Shown here piece after piece: positions 41,630-49,393 of a stretch of 56,616 bases of DNA (the stretch's first letter is position 1; each line of letters opens with the position of its first letter). This DNA is from Candidatus Rokuibacteriota bacterium. GTDB taxonomy: Bacteria > Methylomirabilota > Methylomirabilia > Rokubacteriales > CSP1-6. Below the pieces are notes generated by a model. The model made no database searches and was not told the origin of the DNA. It saw only the letters and a program-made list of their open reading frames with translations. The position numbers and the translations under genes are program-made. The stretch covers positions 1 through 56,616 of the forward strand of contig QHSI01000100.1 in assembly GCA_003221515.1 (NCBI GenBank). Reading direction: 5' to 3'.

Positions 41630-43177
41630 CTACGGCCGCATCTGGTGCGTCGACGGCCCAGGCCGCCGCAGCGGCGCCGTCAGGTTCGCGAACTCGCAGA
41701 GGAGGGGCCGGGTGTCGCGCGGGTCGACGATCTCTTCGATCCAGAACGTCTCCGCCGAGCGAAAGGGCGAGCGGAGCTTGTTGAGGCGCTCCTCGATCTC
41801 CGCCATCTTCGCCTTCGGGTCCGGTGCGGCGTCGAGGTCGGCGCGATACGCGGCCTCGATCCCGCCCTCGAGCGGCAGCGAGCCCCAGCGACCGGACGGC
41901 CACGCGTAGCGCATGCAGTAGCGGCTCTGGTTCCGGTGCGCGGCGCCGGCGACCCCGAACGAGTTCCGGACGATCACGGCGCACCAGGGAATCGTCGTCT
42001 GCCACATGGCCGACATCGCGCGCACGCCCTGCTTGATCGTCCCGGTCTTCTCCGCGTCCAGGCCGATGAGGAAGCCGGGGCAGTCCACCAGGTAGACCAC
42101 CGGCAGGTGGAAGGTCTGGGCGATGTCGATGAAGCGCTCGACTTTCTGGCAGGTGTCGGCCGGCCACGCGCCGCCGTAGAAGTACGGGTCGCTGGCCATC
42201 AGCGCCACCGGCCAGCCGTCGAGACGGGCGTAGCCGGTGATCACCGAGCGGCCGTAGAGCGCGGCGACCTCGAAGAACGATCCCTGATCGACGACCGACT
42301 CGACGATGCGGCGCATCTTGTACGGCTTGCGCGGGTCGTGCGGAATCGCCTCGAAGAGCCACGGATCGCGGCGCTGCGGGTCGTCGCCGCGCGGGCCGCG
42401 CGGCGGCAGGTCGTCGATCGACGACGGCATGTAGGAGAGGAACCGGCGGGCGCGCGCGAAGGCCTCTTCCTCGGAGTCCACCGCGTCGTCGACGGCACCC
42501 GCCCGAAGCTGGATCTCCCAGCCGCCGAGCTCGTTCTTGGTGAGCTTCTGGCCCAGGCGCTCGACGACCGGCGGGCCGGCCACGAAGAGCGCGGAGAGAT
42601 TCTTCACCATGATCGAGTAGTGCGCCGCGGCCAGATGGGCGGCGCCCAGGCCCGCGACCGAGCCCAGACCCAGCGCGACGCGCGGGATCGTGCCCATGTT
42701 GTTCACGACCCACTCCCAGCCGTCGACGCCCGGCACGTTGGCGCGGCCGGTCGTCTCGATCGTCTTGACCGAGCCGCCGCCGCCCGAGCCCTCGACCAGC
42801 CGGATCAGCGGCAGTCGCAGGTCGTGCGCCATGCGCTCGCACTGGTTGTGCTTGCCTCGAATTGTCGCGTCGGCCGAGCCGCCGCGCACGGTGAAGTCGT
42901 CACCGCCCACGACGACCGGCCGCCCGTCGATCTCCCCGCGCCCGAACACGAAATTCGACGGCGTAAACGCGACCAGGTCGTTCTTGGCGTCGTACTCCGC
43001 GCGCCCGGCGATCTTGCCGATCTCGTGGAAGCTGCCCTTGTCCAGGAGCCTGGCGATCCGCTCGAGGATGGTGAGCCGCCCGCCATCGTGCTGTCGCTTG
43101 ATCCGTTCGGGCCCGCCGAGCTCGTCCGCGAGCTCCTCGCGGCGCCTCAGCTCATCCAGCTCCTTTTGCCAGTCCAT
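41630..43177 (-). CDS. Acyl-CoA carboxylase carboxyltransferase (beta) subunit
   Basis: This 515-residue protein has both crotonase-like halves of the biotin-dependent carboxyltransferase family (PccB/AccD5/methylmalonyl-CoA decarboxylase alpha). Motifs include FTVRGGSADATIRGKHNQCERMA, RLVEGSGGGGSVKTIETTGRA, FLIGLDAEKTGTIKQGVRAMSA and FGVAGAAHRNQSRYCMRYAWPSGRWGSLPLEGG. It transfers CO2 between carboxybiotin and an acyl-CoA such as propionyl-CoA. No biotin carboxylase or biotin carrier gene lies in the window, so partners are encoded elsewhere. A sigma-70-like promoter precedes it. PIG-L follows. Confidence 0.93.
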   Translation of the reverse strand: MDWQKELDELRRREELADELGGPERIKRQHDGGRLTILERIARLLDKGSFHEIGKIAGRAEYDAKNDLVAFTPSNFVFGRGEIDGRPVVVGGDDFTVRGGSADATIRGKHNQCERMAHDLRLPLIRLVEGSGGGGSVKTIETTGRANVPGVDGWEWVVNNMGTIPRVALGLGSVAGLGAAHLAAAHYSIMVKNLSALFVAGPPVVERLGQKLTKNELGGWEIQLRAGAVDDAVDSEEEAFARARRFLSYMPSSIDDLPPRGPRGDDPQRRDPWLFEAIPHDPRKPYKMRRIVESVVDQGSFFEVAALYGRSVITGYARLDGWPVALMASDPYFYGGAWPADTCQKVERFIDIAQTFHLPVVYLVDCPGFLIGLDAEKTGTIKQGVRAMSAMWQTTIPWCAVIVRNSFGVAGAAHRNQSRYCMRYAWPSGRWGSLPLEGGIEAAYRADLDAAPDPKAKMAEIEERLNKLRSPFRSAETFWIEEIVDPRDTRPLLCEFANLTAPLRRPGPSTHQMRP

Positions 43178-43229
43178 GCGCCCTCCGTGCGACGTTCCCG
43201 CGGCGGTGAACCGGCCCGGGTGTGAGATG

Positions 43230-43259
43230 AGAGTAGTCCTACCGGCGAGGAGCGGTCAA
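43230..43259 (-). promoter_or_regulatory. Sigma-70-like promoter of the carboxyltransferase gene
   Basis: The minus strand has TTGACC (43254-43259), an 18-bp spacer and TACTCT (43230-43235), about 50 bp before the start codon. Reasonable match, but unverified. Confidence 0.45.
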
Positions 43260-43400
43260 CGAACAGCGGTCGCGACGGTCCAGTCGCCGTGGGGCGGGAC
43301 GTTCCGCCTCTGTCGCGCCTGCCTGGGCGCGGGCCACATGCGCGGAACGCAGTTTCGCTGACCCGCCGCCGGCGCGAGCCGCCCGCCGGAACGCTGTCGC

Positions 43401-44252
43401 CTAGATCTCCGAGTACCCGCTGCCGCGCGATTCGACGCCGCGGCCACGTCCGTCGGTGATCCAGCCGAACTCCTTGAGGATCTGCTGGCTGTAGGTTACC
43501 CGGCCGCAGACTTTCTCGACCGGCTCCGTTGCGAGCAAGAGCGCGGCTTTCGCCATGAGGATCGGCGCCTCGCCACGCGGATCGTCGAGACTCTTCACGA
43601 GGCGGTGGTGGACGGTGCCGGGCGTCGGAACGATCTGCGAAGGTGAGACACACGTCACCGACACGCCGTGCTGGTACACCTCCGACGCCAGTCCCTGGGT
43701 GAAGCGCTCGAGCGCCGCCTTCTCGGCGCCGTAGCAGGTGCCGCCTCGCGTACCGACCGAGGGATCCAGGTAAGGTCCGCGTCCGGGACCGATCGCGGCG
43801 CCCGACGAGATGTTGACGATCGCGCCGGAGCGCCGCGCGATCATGTCGGCGAGCACTAGCTGGCTCAGGACGAACGGGGCGTGGAAGTTCACCGCCCACG
43901 AGCGCAGCCACCGGTTCAAGGGATAGTCCTTCGTGGGCAGATAGTAGGTGAGCGCGGCGTTGTTGACGAGCACGTCGACCGGACCGTAGGCTTCGCGCGC
44001 AGCGCCGATGAGCCGCTCGCACTCGGCCGGCTCGGCGATGTTCGCGGCGACCGCGCGCGCCTCGCCGCCGGCGGCCCGAATGTCCGTCACCGTCGTCTCG
44101 AGCGAGCCCGCCATCGGATGGTCGCCTTCTCGCAGCGTGCGCGCGGCGCAGATGACGCGCCCGCCCTCGGCCGCGAAGAGCCGCGCGATCTCGGCGCCGA
44201 TGCCGCGCGATGCGCCCGTGATTACCACCACTTTGCCGTCGAGCCGCCCCAT
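43401..44252 (-). CDS. Short-chain dehydrogenase/reductase
   Basis: This 283-residue SDR has the NAD(P)-binding TGASRGIG at 12-19, VNNAA at 96-100 and the catalytic Ser149/150, Tyr174 and Lys178 (YGAEK). The Arg after the second strand (CAARTL) suggests NADP preference. The C-terminal extension (about 30 residues past the usual core) resembles SDRs acting on acyl or steroid-like substrates. It is preceded by no minus-strand partner and is divergent from the small zinc-finger protein. Substrate unknown. Confidence 0.9.
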   Translation of the reverse strand: MGRLDGKVVVITGASRGIGAEIARLFAAEGGRVICAARTLREGDHPMAGSLETTVTDIRAAGGEARAVAANIAEPAECERLIGAAREAYGPVDVLVNNAALTYYLPTKDYPLNRWLRSWAVNFHAPFVLSQLVLADMIARRSGAIVNISSGAAIGPGRGPYLDPSVGTRGGTCYGAEKAALERFTQGLASEVYQHGVSVTCVSPSQIVPTPGTVHHRLVKSLDDPRGEAPILMAKAALLLATEPVEKVCGRVTYSQQILKEFGWITDGRGRGVESRGSGYSEI

Positions 44253-44362
44253 CGCCGCTCATCAATAGCGCCAGCGCGGGCCCCGCGCAAGTGCGCTCTC
44301 CTGGGGGGGGGGAGCGCCGATATGCCCGCGAGGGAATTTCCAGGGCGTCCTGTGGGGAAAGG

Positions 44363-44397
44363 CCTGATAGCGACCGGTCACCCCGGAACCTAGAGTC
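44363..44397 (+). promoter_or_regulatory. CCTGAT-N22-TAGAGTC promoter-like element, site 1
   Basis: CCTGAT (44363-44368) and TAGAGTC (44391-44397) are spaced as at 44936-44969 and 49352-49386. The TAGAGT box lies only 5 bp before the ATG at 44403, so the transcript may be leaderless. Upstream, AGGGAATTTCCAGGG at 44331 resembles the AGGG...CCCT dyads of the other sites. Confidence 0.5.
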
Positions 44398-44402
44398 GCC
44401 TC

Positions 44403-44594
44403 ATGGAGGATGCACCAATGAGGGTGGTCTGCGCGTGGTGTCAGCGCGAGAGGAAGATGGCGGGGCTCGATGATGATGCCGACCAGGGCGAGCGGATTTC
44501 GCACGGAATCTGCGACGAGCATGCCATCCTGGTCCTCGCCGAGGCCCGGCGATCGTTTGAGGGCGCCGATGCGATCGAGCGCGTGGCATCCTAG
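44403..44594 (+). CDS. Small putative zinc-binding protein
   Basis: This 63-residue protein has a CxxC pair (CAWCQRERK) and a second half-site HGICDEH, together offering three Cys and one or two His for a zinc knuckle. Similar short HGIC-type fingers occur next to signalling proteins. ATG 44403 sits just after the TAGAGTC box; ATG 44418 is the alternative. It opens the region that contains the stressosome genes and shares promoter-like elements with them. The function is unknown; a regulatory or adaptor role is only inferred. Confidence 0.7.
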   Translation: MEDAPMRVVCAWCQRERKMAGLDDDADQGERISHGICDEHAILVLAEARRSFEGADAIERVAS

Positions 44595-44613
44595 CCAGGC
44601 CCCGAGGCTGGCG

Positions 44614-44838
44614 ATGAGCCGCCTCCTGCTGGTCGTCGTGCGGGAGGAGCCTGGGCGCTATACCTACTTCAAGCACACGTACAGTAGCGATACGGTGGAG
44701 GTGATCATCGACCGCCGCATGTCCGAGCGTCGCCGTGGTGAGAGCCCGGTGGGCCTCGACCGCCGCCAGGCGTCGCGCCGTCGGCGGGACCTCAGCCCCG
44801 ACCTGCAGGCCTTCGGCTGGGCGCTCGTTAGACACTAG
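44614..44838 (+). CDS. Small hypothetical protein with arginine-rich RR-x2-ERR motif
   Basis: This 74-residue protein has an N-terminal strand (LLLVVVREEPGRYTYFKHTYSS) followed by a very basic stretch, DRRMSERRRGE...DRRQASRRRRD. Short proteins with repeated DRR-x2-ERR motifs are frequent in soil bacteria but uncharacterised. It lies 19 bp after the small zinc-binding gene and about 100 bp before the stressosome promoter. The basic segment might bind nucleic acid or phosphate; no evidence beyond composition. Confidence 0.6.
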   Translation: MSRLLLVVVREEPGRYTYFKHTYSSDTVEVIIDRRMSERRRGESPVGLDRRQASRRRRDLSPDLQAFGWALVRH

Positions 44839-44935
44839 GCAAGCAGCTCGTTCGATCCTATGGAGGCCCGCCGGTCGCCCTACCTCCCTCCCATAGGAAA
44901 CTCCAGGGATTGCCGTTCGCTCGTGCAGGTAAATA

Positions 44936-44969
44936 CCTGATGGAGGGTTTTCCCTGAGGGGGTAGACTC
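44936..44969 (+). promoter_or_regulatory. CCTGAT-N21-TAGACTC promoter-like element, site 2
   Basis: CCTGAT (44936-44941) and TAGACTC (44963-44969) flank the dyad AGGGTTTTCCCT (44944-44955), whose right half extends to CCCTGA. A 14-bp palindrome, CAGGTA-AA-TACCTG, overlaps the first box. This lies directly upstream of rsbR. The same 12-mer dyad occurs at 49321-49332. Confidence 0.55.
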
Positions 44970-45038
44970 CTGCTGATGTCCGCACGGATGCCGCGTGGGC
45001 GGCGGTCGATCGACGCCGAGGAAAGCGGGAGGTACTTG

Positions 45039-45944
45039 ATGGCCAATACTCAGGACTTCGCAACGCTCGCGGAGGCCCGTCTGGAAACGACGGCCTCACG
45101 CCTGCGCGAGCTTGTCGCGCACCTCCGGCAGCAGCGGGCTCAACTCCGCGAGGAGTGGGCCCGGCTCATCACCGAGGCGAAGCTGCTCACCGCGATGACC
45201 AAGGAAGAGATCTTCGCCGAGGCGACGTCGGTGTACGACAACTACGTCGAGGCCCTCGAGACCGGCACGTACGAGGCCCTCCAGGCCTACGCGCGAAACC
45301 TCTCCGAGCGCATCATCCCTCGGGGCGTCGAGACGCACGAGGTCGTCGGAATCGTGCTGTTACTCCGCGACGTGCTCGCCCGGTCACTGTTCGCCAAGTA
45401 CCGTGAAGACTTCAACAAACTGAACCGGATCCTGGACGCCTACGAGCCGGCCGCCAACCGGATCGCGGGCACGGTGGCCGTCGGATTCGTCCAGGAGCGC
45501 GAGCGCATCATCCGCGAGCAGCAAGAGGCCATCCGCGAGCTGTCGACCCCGGTGCTCCAGGTGCGCGAGCGGCTGCTCATCCTGCCGATCATCGGCGTCA
45601 TCGACCCGCAGCGCACCCGGCAGCTCACCGAACAGCTTCTGCGCGGGATCCGGACCAACCGCGCCAAGGTCGTCGTGCTCGACATCACCGGCGTGCCGTA
45701 CATCGACTCGCCGGTCGCGAACCACCTCGTGCAGACCGTCGAGGCGGCGCGGCTGCTCGGCGCGAACGTCATCGTGACCGGCCTGTCCCCGGAGATCGCC
45801 CAGACCCTCGTCAACATCGGGGTGGACCTCGGCAAGATGAACACCGTCGGCGACCTTCAGGGCGGCATCGAAGAGGCCGAGCGCCTCTTGGGCTACAAGG
45901 TCGTGCCGATGCAGGAGCCGACCGCCGCACACGTCGTGGGATAG
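45039..45944 (+). CDS. rsbR: Stressosome scaffold protein RsbR (STAS)
   Basis: This 301-residue protein has an N-terminal all-helical sensory domain (about 1-165; not a globin, and without visible haem ligand pattern) and a C-terminal STAS domain (about 178-290). The linker contains RELSTPVLQV with Thr170, matching the position of the first regulatory Thr of Bacillus RsbR. The second site corresponds to Ser224 in VPYIDSPVANH, where RsbR usually has Thr. RsbR and RsbS build the stressosome, which holds RsbT until stress. ATG 45039 has GGGAGG well placed; ATG 44976, right behind the TAGACTC box, could give a leaderless 322-aa form. Confidence 0.93.
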   Translation: MANTQDFATLAEARLETTASRLRELVAHLRQQRAQLREEWARLITEAKLLTAMTKEEIFAEATSVYDNYVEALETGTYEALQAYARNLSERIIPRGVETHEVVGIVLLLRDVLARSLFAKYREDFNKLNRILDAYEPAANRIAGTVAVGFVQERERIIREQQEAIRELSTPVLQVRERLLILPIIGVIDPQRTRQLTEQLLRGIRTNRAKVVVLDITGVPYIDSPVANHLVQTVEAARLLGANVIVTGLSPEIAQTLVNIGVDLGKMNTVGDLQGGIEEAERLLGYKVVPMQEPTAAHVVG

Positions 45945-45959
45945 CAGGCGAGGAACCCC

Positions 45960-46343
45960 GTGCAGGTTCCGATCCTCAAGCAGGGCGCGTATCTCATCGC
46001 GACGGTGCAGTCCGCCCTCACCGACGAAGACCTGAAACAGCTGCGCGACACGCTGGTCGTGTCGGTCAGCAAGGTCCGCGCGCGCGGTGTGATCGTCGAC
46101 GTCACCGCGCTCGACGTGATCGATTCGTTCGCGACTCGAACCCTGCGTGACGTCGCCCACATGATCAGGCTCCGCGGAGCCGAGACCGTCATCGTCGGCA
46201 TCCAGCCCGAGGTGGCGTTCTCGATGGTCAAGCTGGGGTTGTCGCTCGAAGGCATCGCGACATCGTTAGACCTGGAAGAGGGCCTCGCGTACCTTGACCG
46301 GAAGGGGAAGGGGCCTGGCCAGGAGGTTGGCACTCATCGCTGA
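45960..46343 (+). CDS. rsbS: Stressosome protein RsbS (STAS)
   Basis: This 127-residue single STAS-domain protein has the key phosphorylatable Ser56 in LDVIDSFATRTL, equivalent to Ser59 of Bacillus RsbS, the site RsbT phosphorylates to release itself. The start GTG 45960 follows GAGGAACCCC. The C-terminal coding end overlaps possible RsbT starts, so RsbS and RsbT are probably translationally coupled. It forms the stressosome core with RsbR in the cytoplasm. Confidence 0.95.
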   Translation: MQVPILKQGAYLIATVQSALTDEDLKQLRDTLVVSVSKVRARGVIVDVTALDVIDSFATRTLRDVAHMIRLRGAETVIVGIQPEVAFSMVKLGLSLEGIATSLDLEEGLAYLDRKGKGPGQEVGTHR

Positions 46344-46347
46344 TGAA

Positions 46348-46737
46348 GTGCGAGTGCCCATCGACTGCGATGCGGACATCGTCTCCGCCCGCCAAAAGGG
46401 GCGAGAGCTAGCGTCCCAGTGCGGCTTTCCGACCACCGACCTGGCCGTGATCGCCACCGCGATCTCTGAGCTCGCGCGCAACATCGTCCGTTACGCGGTG
46501 CACGGCGAGGTCCTCGTTCGACTCGTCGAGGCCGACGGCAAGCGCGGGATCGAAGTCACGGCCTCCGACGACGGCCCGGGCATTGCCGACATCACGCTCG
46601 CCCTGCAGGACGGTTACTCGACGTCCGGGGGTCTCGGCCTGGGCTTGCCGGGGACGCGGCGCCTGATGGACGAGTTCGAGCTCCTCTCGGATTTCGGTAA
46701 GGGCACGAAAGTGACGGTCCGGCGATGGAAACGGTGA
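46348..46737 (+). CDS. rsbT: Switch serine kinase RsbT
   Basis: This 129-residue GHKL serine kinase has the N box (ISELARNIVRYA), G1 (DDGPGI) and G2 (GLGLGLPGTRRL). It phosphorylates RsbS and RsbR and, when freed, normally activates a phosphatase bearing an RsbU N-terminal domain. The start is not certain: GTG 46348, 4 bp after the rsbS stop, gives the usual family N-terminus (about ten residues before DIVSARQ); TTG 46327 inside rsbS is possible but lies directly after AGGAGG. The 3' end overlaps rsbX by 13 bp. Confidence 0.93.
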   Translation: MRVPIDCDADIVSARQKGRELASQCGFPTTDLAVIATAISELARNIVRYAVHGEVLVRLVEADGKRGIEVTASDDGPGIADITLALQDGYSTSGGLGLGLPGTRRLMDEFELLSDFGKGTKVTVRRWKR

Positions 46738-47342
46738 GAACCGGGCCGATCGAGTGGGCTGTCGCCGAGCACATGCAGCCCGGCCAGACCGAGTCCGGGG
46801 ATCACTCCCTGGCGATGGCGATCCCCGGCGGCGCGCTCGTCGGCGTCGTCGACGGGCTCGGGCACGGCGCCGAAGCCGCGGACGCGGCCAAGACCGCCGT
46901 GTGGTCAATCGAGCGCCACGCGCAGGAGCCCATCATCCCGCTCATCCGGGACTGTCACCGCAGCCTGTTCGGCTCGCGCGGCGCCGTCATCAGCGTCGCC
47001 GCGTTCAACGCGGCCGACGAGACGATGACGTGGCTGGGCGTCGGCAACGTCGAGGGGCTCTTGGTGCGTGCGCAGACCACGAGCCCGGGGCGCGAGCTGC
47101 TCCTGCTGCGGGGCGGTGTGGTCGGCGTGCACCTCCCGGCGCTCGCGGCGGCGATCGTCCCGATCGTGCGGGGCGACACGCTCATCTTCGCCACCGACGG
47201 CGTCCGGAGCGACTTCCTCCACGAGGTCCTCCCGCATCGCGACCCGCCCCATGCCCTCGCCAACCGTGTCCTCGCGCGCTTCGGACGGGCCACCGACGAC
47301 GCGCTGGTACTCGTCGCCCGGTACCTCGGGCCGCCGCCATGA
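46725..47342 (+). CDS. rsbX: Feedback phosphatase RsbX (PP2C-like)
   Basis: This 205-residue PP2C/SpoIIE-type phosphatase has metal-binding Asp motifs SGDHSLAM, VVDGLGHG and FATDGVRSDF, lacking sensor or RsbU domains, as in RsbX. It dephosphorylates the stressosome proteins RsbS and RsbR to reset the switch. It overlaps rsbT by 13 bp and the histidine kinase gene by 4 bp (ATGA), so all four genes are tightly coupled with the downstream two-component genes. Confidence 0.92.
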   Translation: METVRTGPIEWAVAEHMQPGQTESGDHSLAMAIPGGALVGVVDGLGHGAEAADAAKTAVWSIERHAQEPIIPLIRDCHRSLFGSRGAVISVAAFNAADETMTWLGVGNVEGLLVRAQTTSPGRELLLLRGGVVGVHLPALAAAIVPIVRGDTLIFATDGVRSDFLHEVLPHRDPPHALANRVLARFGRATDDALVLVARYLGPPP

Positions 47343-48682
47343 ACCTGGAGCTCCGCGCGTTGACGCGGCGCTACGCCCGGGCGCTGGAAGACTTCCTGGG
47401 CGGGGGCGGGGAAGCGGCGCTGCAGGAGGCCTACCACATCGGTCGCGAAGCGCTCGCCCGCGGGCTGGGCGTTCACGATCTGGCGACCGTCCAGCAGGGC
47501 GCCTTGCTGAAGGCGATGTTGGGTGTCCGGACGAGGCGGGAAGGCACGCGCGCGATCCGCGCCGCCGGCAAGTTCTTCGTCGAGGGGTTGCTGCCGTTCG
47601 AGATGTCCCATCGCCAGAGCCAGGAGGCCAACGCCGCCCTCCGGGAGTCCGAGGAGCGTTATCGCGGCGTGGTCGACACCGCCCGCGACGTGATCTTCAC
47701 GCTCTCGTCCGACGGCAAGGTGATGTCGCTGAACCCCGTCTTCGAGACGATCACGGGCTGGTCCCGGGCCGAGTGGATCGGCAAGGACTTCGCCCCCCTC
47801 GTGCACGCCGACGATCGCGCCCGCGCCGTCGAGCTCTATCGGGCGGCGCTCACCGACCAGGCGTCTCCCAGGTTCGAGGTCGGCGTGGAACTCGGCATCC
47901 TCGTAAAGTCCGGCGCCACGATCCCCGGCGAGGTGGTCGCCACGCCGCTCGTGCGCGACGGGAAGATCGTCGGGATCCTCGGCGTCGCGCGCGACATCAC
48001 CGATCGCAAGCGGGCCGAGCAGGCGCTGCACCATCTGAACGAAGCGCTCGAGGAGGAAGTCAAGCGCATCGCCCACGCGCTCCACGACGAAGCCGGACAG
48101 CTGCTCGCGTCCGTGCACATTGGTCTGGCGGAGATCGCACGCGATCTGCCGCCACACGTCGCGCAGCGGCTGGCGGACGTGGGAGGGCTCCTGAACAAGA
48201 TCGAGGAGCAGCTCCGACACCTGTCGCACGAGCTGCGTCCGACGATCCTCGACGATCTCGGCCTCCAGCCCGCCCTCGAGTTCCTCGCCGACGGCGTGTC
48301 GCGTCGGACCGGGCTGCACATCGTCGTCGAGGGCTCGGCGGGAGCGCGGCTGCCCGCGCCGACCGAGACGGCGCTCTACCGCATCGTCCAGGAGGCGCTG
48401 ACCAATGTGACGAAGCACGCGCAGGCGACGAGGGTGTCGATCACGCTCACGCGCAGCGGGCGTCAGCTCCGCTGCACGATCCGCGACGACGGCGTGGGAT
48501 TCGACGTGCGGGCCGTGCATGCGCGTCGGGGCGCGCGCGGCCTCGGACTGATCGGCATCCAGGAGCGACTGCATGGGGTGGGCGGAACGCTCGAGATCGT
48601 CGCGACGCCCGGCGGCGGAACTCGACTGATCATGGCCGTTCCTTTGGAGGTCGACCGTGCCGAATCGAATCTTGCTCGCTGA
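47339..48682 (+). CDS. RsbU_N-PAS histidine kinase (NarX/HisKA_3 type)
   Basis: This 447-residue soluble kinase has three parts. The first 85 residues (ELRALTRRYARALEDFLGGGGEAALQEAYHIGREALARGLGVHDLATVQQGALL) look like the four-helix N-terminal domain of RsbU that binds RsbT. A PAS domain follows (about 98-222, ESEERYRGVVDTARDVIFTL). Then come a HisKA_3 dimerisation domain with His249 (HALHDEAGQLL) and a GHKL ATPase domain (EALTNVTKHAQA, DDGVGFD, GLGLIGIQERL). In Bacillus the RsbT target is a phosphatase; here it would be a kinase feeding NarL-type regulators. It overlaps rsbX by ATGA and the first regulator gene by 26 bp. Confidence 0.9.
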   Translation: MNLELRALTRRYARALEDFLGGGGEAALQEAYHIGREALARGLGVHDLATVQQGALLKAMLGVRTRREGTRAIRAAGKFFVEGLLPFEMSHRQSQEANAALRESEERYRGVVDTARDVIFTLSSDGKVMSLNPVFETITGWSRAEWIGKDFAPLVHADDRARAVELYRAALTDQASPRFEVGVELGILVKSGATIPGEVVATPLVRDGKIVGILGVARDITDRKRAEQALHHLNEALEEEVKRIAHALHDEAGQLLASVHIGLAEIARDLPPHVAQRLADVGGLLNKIEEQLRHLSHELRPTILDDLGLQPALEFLADGVSRRTGLHIVVEGSAGARLPAPTETALYRIVQEALTNVTKHAQATRVSITLTRSGRQLRCTIRDDGVGFDVRAVHARRGARGLGLIGIQERLHGVGGTLEIVATPGGGTRLIMAVPLEVDRAESNLAR

Positions 48683-49289
48683 CGACCACGTCATAGTCCG
48701 GCAAGGGCTCAAGGCCCTGCTGGAGCGCGAAGGATTTACCGTCATCGCCGAGGCCGAGGATGGTCAGGCCGCCGTGCGCGCCGCGCGCGAGCGCTGCCCG
48801 GACGTCGCGGTCCTGGATTTCTCGATGCCGCTGCTGAACGGGCGCGACGCGGCTCGCGAGATCCTCCAAGTGTGCCCGCGCGCGAAGGCCATATTGTTGA
48901 CGATGCACACCGAGGACCACTACGTCCTCGAGGCGCTCCAGATCGGAGTCAAAGGGTACGTCGTCAAGAGCCAGGCGTCGGGGGACCTGGTGCGCGCGAT
49001 CAACGAGGTGCAACGTGGCATGACGTACCTGAGCCCCGGCGTCTCGCAGACCGTCGTGCAGGCCTTCCTGTCGAAAGCGGTGATGCCGCGCGACCCGCTG
49101 ACCTCGCGCGAGCGGGAAGTCCTCCAGCTCGTCGCCGAGGGGAAGTCGACGAAAGAGATCGCCCAGCTCCTCGCGATCAGCTTCAAGACCGCGGAGTCGC
49201 ACCGGACCCGGATCATGAAGAAGACCGACATCCACGAGACAGCCGGCCTCGTCCGCTACGCCGTCCGCCGTGGCCTGATCCAACCCTGA
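48657..49289 (+). CDS. NarL/FixJ-type response regulator (first copy)
   Basis: This 210-residue regulator has a receiver domain with Asp9/Asp10 pocket and phosphoacceptor Asp54 (VLDFSMP), and a LuxR-type helix-turn-helix (LTSREREVLQLVAEGKSTKEIAQLLAISFKTAESHRTRIMKK). GTG 48657 follows GGAGG and overlaps the kinase gene by 26 bp, so it is the obvious partner of the RsbU_N-PAS kinase. It would bind DNA as a dimer after phosphorylation, possibly at the AGGGTTTTCCCT dyads in this locus (inference). Confidence 0.94.
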   Translation: MPNRILLADDHVIVRQGLKALLEREGFTVIAEAEDGQAAVRAARERCPDVAVLDFSMPLLNGRDAAREILQVCPRAKAILLTMHTEDHYVLEALQIGVKGYVVKSQASGDLVRAINEVQRGMTYLSPGVSQTVVQAFLSKAVMPRDPLTSREREVLQLVAEGKSTKEIAQLLAISFKTAESHRTRIMKKTDIHETAGLVRYAVRRGLIQP

Positions 49290-49351
49290 GCCCTTTCTAG
49301 TCGGCGCCCTGCTCGCCGTCAGGGTTTTCCCTCAGGCGATTTGCGGATGCG

Positions 49352-49386
49352 CCTGATTTCGGCCTCCGTGCGCCGTCGATAGACTC
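49352..49386 (+). promoter_or_regulatory. CCTGAT-N22-TAGACTC promoter-like element, site 3
   Basis: CCTGAT (49352-49357) and TAGACTC (49380-49386) repeat the pattern of the rsbR promoter region. The dyad AGGGTTTTCCCT lies upstream at 49321-49332, preceded by TC so that the left half reads TCAGGG. The -10-like box ends 7 bp before ATG 49394, implying a leaderless transcript. Confidence 0.55.
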
Positions 49387-49393
49387 TACAGTG

